A stretch of DNA of 64,000 bases, taken from assembly GCA_945876285.1 (NCBI GenBank), contig CAMCNO010000012.1, positions 1 to 64,000 on the forward strand, given 5' to 3'. Origin of the DNA: an uncultured Clostridia bacterium (lineage in GTDB: Bacteria; Bacillota; Clostridia; Oscillospirales; Oscillospiraceae). Positions 44,525 through 52,254 of the stretch are shown here, piece by piece. Both the position numbers and the translations under genes were made by a program. The stretch's first letter is position 1. The number at the start of each line of letters is the position of its first letter. The notes beneath the pieces were generated by a model, which made no database searches, was not told the origin of the DNA, and was given only the letters and a program-made list of their open reading frames with translations.

Positions 44525-47500
44525 TCACGAAGCGGCGAAGCTGAACAGCTCTCTTGCTTCCTTCAGCAGTTTCCTTGCCGACTCCATGTGCTGGCAGGTT
44601 TCATGAACCTGCCGCTCGTGGAAGCAAGTCTGCTTCGAATACTTCTGCACAGCATGATACCCGCTGAAAATAGCTGCTTCTTCCTGATCTGACAGCAACT
44701 GAACACTGTCGTTCACTGTTTTGCACAGGTCATGCTGCTCGGAGCACTCGTTCTGCGCCTGCACAGCCTTTTCCTTGCGCTGATTCAAGTTGGTAAGCTT
44801 ATTCTGCAGGGGGTTGATCTGCAGGATACAGCGGTCAAAGTCCGCCTGCGCTTTCGCCTGCGCCTGTGCGGCCTGATCAGCCTCCTCCTGTTTTTTCTCT
44901 TCCGTATCAAGAGCCGATTCGTATTCTTCTACCGCTTTCCGATGGGACTCTTTTGCATCGTCCGCGGGTTTCTTTTTCTTCTCTGCCAGCGAGTTGGCTT
45001 CCTGAATTGCCGTCTGATCGATCTCATCCACTGCCTTACCGGCTTCAGTTTTTTTCTGCGTCAATTCCTGAATGCTCTTCTTCACTTCCTCCAGCTTCTT
45101 GGCATCCAATAGCTGGCTGTCCGCGGTATCGAGGGATGCCTTCGCAGCGCTGCACGCTTTTTCTGCGCTCTCCCATTCCTCCCGCTTCTTTTTCAGATCA
45201 TCGCTCTCCTCGGGAGACCTGGCTCCGGCTTCCGCAGTCTCGGCGGATCGAAGCTTCTGCTTCATCTCCTCCAGTTCTTTTTTCTCCCGATCCAGTTTCT
45301 CCTTGATGTTCTTACAGTCCGCCTGTTTCTGCTGGAAATTCTTTTCGGCAGTCTCTGCCGCCTGACGGGCAGCTCTGGCCGCAGCATCTTTTTCCGCATC
45401 TGTGCCGTGAAGGGCTGCCAGTGCCTCCTCCAGGTCAGCCTGCGCCTTTTCCGCAGCGTTCTCCGCCGTCTCCACAGCCTGCGCGGCACCGTCCAGCTTG
45501 GCCTGGGCTGCAGACAATTCCTGCTTCGCCGTATCGACAACCTTCTGCTGTTCGGAGGCGGCATCCCCCTCCAAACTCTTCTGGTATGCCTCCTGAGCGG
45601 TCTGCTCCTCCTCTTGCGCCTTTGCAAGATCCTGCTTGGCCTTCTCTATGTTCTTCGCCTGACCGGGCTGTTCAGCCGCAGCCTGCTTCCATGCGCTTTC
45701 CGCTTTCTTCGCTGCTTCTTCTGCAGCTTTCATGCGGGACTCCGCATCCGCGGCCTTCTGGTTGGCATCCTCCAGTGCGCTCTGAGCGGCGGTTTTGGCA
45801 TCCTCGCCTTCAGCCGATGCCAGTTGTTCCTCTGCCGCCGCCACCGACTTCTTTGCTTCTTCCAGTTCGCTTTCAGCGGCCTTCCGGTCTGCCTCAGCAG
45901 ATGCGATGCTTGCCTTCTCTTTCTCGATTGCCGCCGCTGTCTCTCCCGCGATTCTTTCGCACTCTGCCAGCACATCCTCAACGGATTCCCGTTTGGCAAC
46001 GGCGCGGTCATAGGCTGCCCGCTGTGTTGCCTGCTGAGGACGCATCGCAGCGTCAAGCTCCTTTTTGGCGGAGCTCAGCTTTACGGCCGCTTCATCATAG
46101 GCGGCCTGCGCTGCTTTTTGTTCCTCCCGGCTCTCCTGCAGCACTTTTTGAGCGCTGTCTGCCGCATCCTGCGCCGTTTTCACGGCAGACTGCATCGTCT
46201 CATCCGCGGAAATGGCTTCTGCCGCCGCTTTTGCGTCCGCCTCAGCCTTATCTGCCGCATCCTTTGCTGTCTGAAGCGCAGCCTCGGCCTCCTTCATATC
46301 CTGCTCAGCAGTTTCCACTGCTTTGGAGGTCTCTTCCACCTGCTGTTCCCGCTGCGGAATGACCTTCTCCAGCGATTCCCGCTGCGCCACTGCACGATCC
46401 AGCGCATCGTCCAGTGACTGTTTTCTGGCGGACAAAAGCTCCTCATACGCTTTCTTTGTGTCCGTCAGTCGATACTCCGCCTTCTCATAAGCAATTTGTG
46501 CCTTATCCCGGTTGGTCTGCGCCGCTGTCTGTGTCTGCAGATCTTTCGGAAGCTTCTCCTCCAGATCCTTCTTTGCGGCTTCATCATGCTGAAGCTGTGC
46601 GGTCAGATCTGACAGTGCCTTCCTTTTTGTATCTGCATCACTCTGCAGTGCATCCGCACGATCCTTGGCCGCCTGATACTCCTCGTCCTTTTTTCTCCAG
46701 TCCTCTTCCGCCGCCTTGGCGGCTGCTTCCTTTTCCATGCGGGTCACTCGGGATGCTTCGGCAATTTCCTTCTTCGTCTTTCCGTCAGCGTCTTTCATGC
46801 CCTCCTTCGCCTTGTCCAAGGCTTGGCTCAGCGTCCCGCCGGCGGCAACAGCCTCCCGCAGCTTCTTCAGCGTGTCGGTCAACTCCTGAATGAGCTTATC
46901 CAGATCGGCCTCCGCAAACTCCTCATCCGCCTGTGTCTTTGCCTGCAGAGCCTGCATATAAAGGTCCTGTGCCAGCGCCTTCAGATCAGCCGGCGACTTG
47001 TCCACGGACCTGGCGTTGGTCGGCACCGATTTGATGTCCTTGGAGATGTTGTCTCCCACCTCACTCCACGGAATATCCACGCAGAGCATCTCCCGGTAGC
47101 CCAGGGTAGTGGTCTCCACCAGAAGGCCGGACTGGTCCGCCACCAGGTCGCCATATGTTTTCTTCATCACGGTGCAGCCGGTGAACACATAGGTCCGGGC
47201 GACCACGCCCGGAATAAACTGGTCGTGGTTTCTGCTGACAAACAGCAATACCGGCAGCACCAGGTCTGCGCCCAGGGGAAGCGGATCGATGTAATCCACG
47301 CCCACATAGCGCTCTATTTCCAGTGTGAAGGGCCGGGAAATGGGCTTGCGCCGCATATGGACGTAGTCGTTGAGACCGCCCTCCTGGATGTAGTCATACT
47401 CCAGCTCCCGGGTAAATGCCCGCACACTTTTGCAGGGCAGGTCGAACATCAGCTCCACGCGCAGCATAAAATTGAAATTGACCAGCGGATTTTTCCCCTG

Positions 47501-47539
47501 GTTCCAAACGATCCAATTCTGATCTGAAATGCTGGCCAT
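44525..47539 (-). CDS. Tail-tube-like (gp19) domain fused to a long coiled-coil region
   Basis: FNFMLRVELMFDLPCKSVRAFTRELEYDYIQEGGLNDYVHMRRKPISRPFTLEIERYVG tube-like N-terminus, then about 800 residues of Ala/Lys/Glu heptad-like sequence. Confidence 0.8.
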   Translation of the reverse strand: MASISDQNWIVWNQGKNPLVNFNFMLRVELMFDLPCKSVRAFTRELEYDYIQEGGLNDYVHMRRKPISRPFTLEIERYVGVDYIDPLPLGADLVLPVLLFVSRNHDQFIPGVVARTYVFTGCTVMKKTYGDLVADQSGLLVETTTLGYREMLCVDIPWSEVGDNISKDIKSVPTNARSVDKSPADLKALAQDLYMQALQAKTQADEEFAEADLDKLIQELTDTLKKLREAVAAGGTLSQALDKAKEGMKDADGKTKKEIAEASRVTRMEKEAAAKAAEEDWRKKDEEYQAAKDRADALQSDADTKRKALSDLTAQLQHDEAAKKDLEEKLPKDLQTQTAAQTNRDKAQIAYEKAEYRLTDTKKAYEELLSARKQSLDDALDRAVAQRESLEKVIPQREQQVEETSKAVETAEQDMKEAEAALQTAKDAADKAEADAKAAAEAISADETMQSAVKTAQDAADSAQKVLQESREEQKAAQAAYDEAAVKLSSAKKELDAAMRPQQATQRAAYDRAVAKRESVEDVLAECERIAGETAAAIEKEKASIASAEADRKAAESELEEAKKSVAAAEEQLASAEGEDAKTAAQSALEDANQKAADAESRMKAAEEAAKKAESAWKQAAAEQPGQAKNIEKAKQDLAKAQEEEQTAQEAYQKSLEGDAASEQQKVVDTAKQELSAAQAKLDGAAQAVETAENAAEKAQADLEEALAALHGTDAEKDAAARAARQAAETAEKNFQQKQADCKNIKEKLDREKKELEEMKQKLRSAETAEAGARSPEESDDLKKKREEWESAEKACSAAKASLDTADSQLLDAKKLEEVKKSIQELTQKKTEAGKAVDEIDQTAIQEANSLAEKKKKPADDAKESHRKAVEEYESALDTEEKKQEEADQAAQAQAKAQADFDRCILQINPLQNKLTNLNQRKEKAVQAQNECSEQHDLCKTVNDSVQLLSDQEEAAIFSGYHAVQKYSKQTCFHERQVHETCQHMESARKLLKEARELFSFAAS

Positions 47540-47560
47540 GGCGTTGCGCCTCCTTGCCCG

Positions 47561-47725
47561 TTATTTTCTGCCAAATTCCAAAATGCTTTTTTCTTTTTTC
47601 TTCTTTGAGGGATTCAAGCTGCTGTTGATGGCGGAGATCTCCTCACACCATCGGCGGCGGCTGGCATGATCCAATGCCAGCACCTCCTCAGAACTCCAGT
47701 GAAAGTAATAGGAGATGAAGCCCAT
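47561..47725 (-). CDS. Small CIS-cluster protein (DUF6760-like), not in the supplied ORF track
   Basis: Read directly from the minus strand: MGFISYYFHWSSEEVLALDHASRRRWCEEISAINSSLNPSKKKKEKSILEFGRK*; in-frame upstream codons (LYPKEELYRE) suggest an earlier non-ATG start. Confidence 0.65.
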   Translation of the reverse strand: MGFISYYFHWSSEEVLALDHASRRRWCEEISAINSSLNPSKKKKEKSILEFGRK

Positions 47726-47757
47726 TTCCCGATAGAGTTCTTCCTTCGGGTACAGCG

Positions 47758-48120
47758 TTATCCCTCTCGCGTAAAATTTATGGGGACCTCAAAGATCTTG
47801 CCGCAATCCGGGCAGACAGCCCGCATGGTAGGCGGCTCCACATTGTTGATGCGCTGGTACATATCCTGCAAAAATGCAAGGTCCGCCGTGAAAAACCGCT
47901 CCACAGTGGAGGGCACCACGGCGTCCAGTCCCTCCAGCTCCGTAATGACGGCAGCCAGGACCACGATGGTCAGATAGGAAGGGTTGGACAGCACACGGGG
48001 GTCCCGTGTGGCGGCGATCTCGTCACCGGCGGTAGCCAGGCGCATCTTGCCCCGCTTGTGGACGACACCCTGATTATCTACAAATCCCTTGGGCAGTTCA
48101 AAATCATATACAGTCGTCAT
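47758..48120 (-). CDS. Phage tail assembly chaperone-like protein with C-terminal CxxC zinc-ribbon-like motif
   Basis: DFELPKGFVDNQGVVHKRGKMRLATAGDEIAATRDPRV...AVCPDCGKIFEVPINF; usual position next to tube genes. Confidence 0.7.
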   Translation of the reverse strand: MTTVYDFELPKGFVDNQGVVHKRGKMRLATAGDEIAATRDPRVLSNPSYLTIVVLAAVITELEGLDAVVPSTVERFFTADLAFLQDMYQRINNVEPPTMRAVCPDCGKIFEVPINFTREG

Positions 48121-48186
48121 ACTCTTTTACCTCCCTGTCCGGGGAGGGCGGAATACTCCGCCCTCCCCATGACATGTTCACATAAA

Positions 48187-48684
48187 TCAGCCGGGGATGG
48201 TCAGCTCTTCATAGGCCAGCTCCACGGTCTCGATGGCGACCTCACTGGCAGAGGCGTTCAGGTCGGGTCCGGAGTATTTGGTGACCCAGGCTTCCTTCAG
48301 GATCCAGGTGATGTTCTCCTTGATGGTCTCGTAGGAAGAGTTGGGAGAACCGTCCCGGATGTCCAGCAGCTCGATGGTGACAGTCTTGCGGGGCATAGCG
48401 CCGCGGGTCTCACTGACACACTCCTGGATCCAGGTCTTAAAGCCGTTGCCGATGGTGTAGCCCATCTTCAGGGTGATATTGCCGTGCTTTACAAGGCCGG
48501 GGATCTTGACGGGAGCCAGAGAGTGCGCGTTGCCCTGACGGAACTCCACCACATCCACGCTGGCCTCAATGCCGCTTACCTCGCTGAAGGCGGCCATGGA
48601 GCCGGCCAGGTCAGGGATGGACACCAGGAAGTTCATTTTAGTAAGCGGATAAGCCATACCCGCGCTGTTCATATCAGTAGCCAT
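48187..48684 (-). CDS. CIS inner tube protein (T4 gp19-like)
   Basis: YPLTKMNFLVSIPDLAGSMAAFSEVSGIEASVDVVEFRQGNAHSLAPVKIPGLVKHGNITLKMGYT. Confidence 0.93.
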   Translation of the reverse strand: MATDMNSAGMAYPLTKMNFLVSIPDLAGSMAAFSEVSGIEASVDVVEFRQGNAHSLAPVKIPGLVKHGNITLKMGYTIGNGFKTWIQECVSETRGAMPRKTVTIELLDIRDGSPNSSYETIKENITWILKEAWVTKYSGPDLNASASEVAIETVELAYEELTIPG

Positions 48685-48718
48685 ATTTTAATCTCCTTTG
48701 TCACTAATTTCAGAAAGC

Positions 48719-50419
48719 TTATTCGGCGCCGCCGGCCTCGGAGGTGAACTGGGTCACGCGGAAGATGACGAACTCGGCGGGACGGCTGGGGGCAATGCCG
48801 ATCTCGCAGATCAGCCGGCCGTTCATAATATCGTCACGGCTCATGGTGCTGGGGCCGATGTTCACAAAGAATGCCTCGGCGGGGGTCTCACCAGCCAGCA
48901 TACCGGCGCGGAACATATTCTCCAGGAAGGAGGACACGGTCATCTGGACACGGGCCCACAGGGAGGAATTGTTGGGTTCAAACACCACCCAGTTGGTAGC
49001 AGACTTAATGGACTGCTCCACATAGATGAACAGGCGGCGAACGTTGACATACTTGAAGCTGGCATTGGAGCTGGCAGTACGGGCACCCCAGACGCGGATG
49101 CCCTGGCCAGGCAGTGCACGGATGAGGTTGACACCTGCGGGGTTCAGGATATCCTGCTCACCGTTGTTATAGCCCACAGACAATCCAGTGCACTGGACCA
49201 CCTCATTGGCGGGAGCCTTGTGAACGCCGCGGGTCACGTCGGTGCGGGAGAACACGCCGGCAACAGAGCCGGAGGGCGGTACGAAGCCGGGCTTCTTGGT
49301 GATGGGATCGAAGACCTGTACCCAGGGGTGATACATGGCGGCGTAGGTAGAATCCACGATGCCGCGATATTCCAGCACATCGCCCACCTTCACCTTGTCC
49401 TTGGGGATATCCAGGATGGCAAAGCGGTTCTGCTGATTCTCGCAGTGGGCCACCAGGGAAACCACCACCTCGGGAATGGTGACGCCGGGGACGGCAATGA
49501 TGCTGGCCACGGTATTCTCAATGAAGGACTGGATGCCGGTGCGCTTGCCGGGGCCCTTGTCATCGCCGATGAAGGTGCCGGCGTTGACCGCTTCCACGGT
49601 GCCGTCGCTGCCGCCGGTGAAAGCCAGGGTACCGGCCAGCTTGCCCTCGCCGAAGATCAGGCTGACGGGGTTGGCAATTTCGGGAGCGGGAGCCACGTCC
49701 TCCACCGCCAGCAGAGCGCTGGCCTTCAGCTTATCGGCCACATAGTTGGGAGAGGTGGGATTCAGGTTCAGTCCGGTGTAGACCTCGGTGTCGCCCTCAT
49801 AGCGGACGGTGACGTCCATCTCCACGGAATACAGCACCGCCTTGGGCACCAAGGCGTTGTCCACAGGGTCGCCGGCAAAGGCCTGCTCGAAGGTGACGGT
49901 ATTCTCAAAGATGGCGGAAATGCGGTTCATCTCACCTGCGAACTCCACCAGATCGCCCTCGGCAAATCCAGCGGTGCTCTTGGCGGTGTACACCAGGTCG
50001 CCTTCCTTGGCGATCAGCTGCATCTTCCGCTTGTTGACGGTGGTGAAGCTGACCAGGATGCGGTTGCCCCACTTGCCCTCGTTGGCAGCCCGCAGAGACA
50101 GGATGCCAGCCTTCGCCGCTGCGACCTTGGCATCATCGGGGACAACGCGGGTCACAAAGCAGCGGGTGCCGCCATTGGTGAAGAACTGCTCCACCGCATA
50201 GGGAAGATACCGGTACTCGCCATGAGTGTACTCACTGAGGTAGCCGCCGAACTGCCGCTGGAAGTCGGCAAAGCTGGTAACCAGGGAGGGAGCTCCCACG
50301 GTGGGGCCCTTCACCGTCATGCCGATGAAGCCCGCAGTGCTGGTGCCAACGCCTTCGATGGCACGGGGAGAGGATTCGTACTCCTCCACATAGACGCCGG
50401 GAGACAGATACTCAGCCAT
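48719..50419 (-). CDS. CIS contractile sheath protein
   Basis: MAEYLSPGVYVEEYESSPRAIEGVGTSTAGFIGMTVKGPTVGAPSLVTSFADFQRQFGGY; C-terminal VTVSSFLENMFRAGMLAGETPAEAFFV. Confidence 0.96.
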   Translation of the reverse strand: MAEYLSPGVYVEEYESSPRAIEGVGTSTAGFIGMTVKGPTVGAPSLVTSFADFQRQFGGYLSEYTHGEYRYLPYAVEQFFTNGGTRCFVTRVVPDDAKVAAAKAGILSLRAANEGKWGNRILVSFTTVNKRKMQLIAKEGDLVYTAKSTAGFAEGDLVEFAGEMNRISAIFENTVTFEQAFAGDPVDNALVPKAVLYSVEMDVTVRYEGDTEVYTGLNLNPTSPNYVADKLKASALLAVEDVAPAPEIANPVSLIFGEGKLAGTLAFTGGSDGTVEAVNAGTFIGDDKGPGKRTGIQSFIENTVASIIAVPGVTIPEVVVSLVAHCENQQNRFAILDIPKDKVKVGDVLEYRGIVDSTYAAMYHPWVQVFDPITKKPGFVPPSGSVAGVFSRTDVTRGVHKAPANEVVQCTGLSVGYNNGEQDILNPAGVNLIRALPGQGIRVWGARTASSNASFKYVNVRRLFIYVEQSIKSATNWVVFEPNNSSLWARVQMTVSSFLENMFRAGMLAGETPAEAFFVNIGPSTMSRDDIMNGRLICEIGIAPSRPAEFVIFRVTQFTSEAGGAE

Positions 50420-50492
50420 AATTCTTTCGATTCCGGGAACGCGATCCCGAAACCTTCCTCCTTTCATTGTCGAACGAATTTGAGATATTGGT

Positions 50493-50876
50493 TTATATTT
50501 TTGTGGTCGTCTGGCCAGGATTCATGATGGAAATGGTGCCGCCGTAGGAACAGGTCAGCTTGCCATCGCTGGTGAGAACAGGTTTTCCGCCCACCCGGAC
50601 CTTCCCGGGACAAGTCCAGGGGCCGGCCGGAGCGGGCACACAGGGCTGGGGCGTCAGCACCCCCAGCGCCGCCGCTGTGGCGGCGGCCACCGTGGGATTT
50701 CCCAGGGATGTACACATTCCGCAGCTTCCCACATTGCTCATTGGCGCGCAGTCGGTAATGCTGGCTACGGGCTTTCCGCCCATCCGGATGGTCGCTTGGT
50801 TGGTGGGATTGATCTGCCCCGGGGTGGTCCCCATGGTGCAGATGCAGGTGGCTCCTGCCACAACAGGAATTCCCAT
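50493..50876 (-). CDS. PAAR-like tip protein (DUF4280 type)
   Basis: MGIPVVAGATCICTMGTTPGQINPTNQATIRMGGKPVASITDCAPMSNVGSCGMCTSLGNP. Confidence 0.85.
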   Translation of the reverse strand: MGIPVVAGATCICTMGTTPGQINPTNQATIRMGGKPVASITDCAPMSNVGSCGMCTSLGNPTVAAATAAALGVLTPQPCVPAPAGPWTCPGKVRVGGKPVLTSDGKLTCSYGGTISIMNPGQTTTKI

Positions 50877-50877
50877 A

Positions 50878-51633
50878 TCAGCCACCCCCCTCTTCCAAAC
50901 GCGGGTGGGGTTCATGGCGGAAATCCACCGTCCGGAACCGGGCGGTTCCCTGCTCCTCCCACCGGATCAGCCATTTGCAGGCCGTGCCGTCATCCCGGAC
51001 CCGGAGGCAGTAGCGGCCGTCGCCGTCACATTTTCCCATGACTGTGGGACTGATGGGGAAATAATTCCGGAACGCCGTCTCCAGCACCCGGTCTGTTTTG
51101 ATGGTCTGGTCGTCCAGAGTACGGATGATCTGGAAGGGCTCGTAACAGCCGTTGTCCGGGTCCACCAGGGCGTACAACACCCGATCCAGTGCCAGATGGT
51201 GGGGATTGAACAGCTTCACCAGCCGCTTCCGGGGATCGAACTCCCGGATGAGGCAGGCATTGTCCCCCACCCGGACAGCGGACAGGTTTCCGATGCCCGG
51301 CAGGGTTCCCTCCAGAGTCTGGAATTCAGCATTGCCGGGATAGCCGGGGCCGGGGATCAAGTGGAGTTCCAGTAAAGGGATGCCTTTTCCCAAGGCGTCC
51401 AGATCCACCTCCTGCTCCGCCGTTTCATAGGCGGGAGAAGATATCTCCAACTGAAAGCGTCTCGTTCCAAGGTTCTGAAAGATCAGCACGCCGTCGCCCT
51501 TTTCGCCGAAGCGGACGGGCTTGCCGTCTATGCGGACCGTCATTTCCCTGCCGGATACGCCTCTGCCGGAGGTGGTGTCCACCAGCCGCAGAGCCAGATC
51601 CAGGCTGTGGGTGAACACCGTTGTTTTTTCCAT
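50878..51633 (-). CDS. CIS-associated protein with carboxypeptidase-regulatory-like beta-sandwich N-terminus
   Basis: TVFTHSLDLALRLVDTTSGRGVSGREMTVRIDGKPVRFGEKGDGVLIFQNLGTRRFQLEISSPAYE; between DUF4255-like and PAAR-like genes. Confidence 0.6.
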   Translation of the reverse strand: MEKTTVFTHSLDLALRLVDTTSGRGVSGREMTVRIDGKPVRFGEKGDGVLIFQNLGTRRFQLEISSPAYETAEQEVDLDALGKGIPLLELHLIPGPGYPGNAEFQTLEGTLPGIGNLSAVRVGDNACLIREFDPRKRLVKLFNPHHLALDRVLYALVDPDNGCYEPFQIIRTLDDQTIKTDRVLETAFRNYFPISPTVMGKCDGDGRYCLRVRDDGTACKWLIRWEEQGTARFRTVDFRHEPHPRLEEGGG

Positions 51634-52227
51634 TTATCCATCCCCCCTTCCGTCCAGCATTCCGATGGTGAACTCCGCTTCCGTGACCCGGGGCGGATCC
51701 ACCACGATCTCGCTGGAGAGGAACACCGGCGCCGCCTTGTAAAACAAGCTCACCTGATAGGGCTTGTTGATGGCGGACCAGACGCGGACCTTGTCCTCCA
51801 GGGAGATCTTTGCCGGAGAGAATATGATGGGCGGTTCCTGCGTCTCCAGCCAGCTTTGCAGCCGTCGGGGGTCCACAGAGTTGCCGTCGTTGATGATCTG
51901 CGCCGCCCGGCCCAGGATCTTCTGGGTGTCAGCGGCCTTCAGGCCCATCTGGGACGAACCGTTGATAAACAGCATGTAGTACAGGCTGTACGGCCTGGGA
52001 GGGCGCCGCAGGCGGGTCCGTCCCGTCCCTACCAGGGATGGAACGGCCACCTCGCCCTCCTCCCGAATGTCGTAGAGGTATAGGCCCAGGATGTAGTCCA
52101 CATCCTGTTCCGCCGGGGAGGAAACGGAGATGTTGTTGGGAGATGGGATGGGCTCCGGGCACATCTTCTCCCGGAGGATGCGTACCATGTGCTGGGACAC
52201 ATCCGATATAATGGGATAGTCAGCCAT
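51634..52227 (-). CDS. DUF4255 protein, CIS tail terminator/cap (Afp16-like)
   Basis: ISDVSQHMVRILREKMCP...VDYILGLYLYDIREEGE...LYYMLFINGSSQMGLKAADTQKILGRAAQIINDGNSVDP. Confidence 0.85.
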   Translation of the reverse strand: MADYPIISDVSQHMVRILREKMCPEPIPSPNNISVSSPAEQDVDYILGLYLYDIREEGEVAVPSLVGTGRTRLRRPPRPYSLYYMLFINGSSQMGLKAADTQKILGRAAQIINDGNSVDPRRLQSWLETQEPPIIFSPAKISLEDKVRVWSAINKPYQVSLFYKAAPVFLSSEIVVDPPRVTEAEFTIGMLDGRGDG

Positions 52228-52254
52228 TGCATCACTCCTTTCTCTGCCCCGGCC

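Noticed and set aside
48698-50527. 609-aa plus-strand ORF opposite the sheath gene
   Set aside because: Antisense to an unambiguous sheath protein; His/Gly-rich artefactual translation
30804-50919. Ordinary tailed prophage
   Set aside because: No terminase, portal, capsid, head-tail joining, integrase or lysis genes seen; DUF4255 cap and AAA+ ATPases point to a CIS
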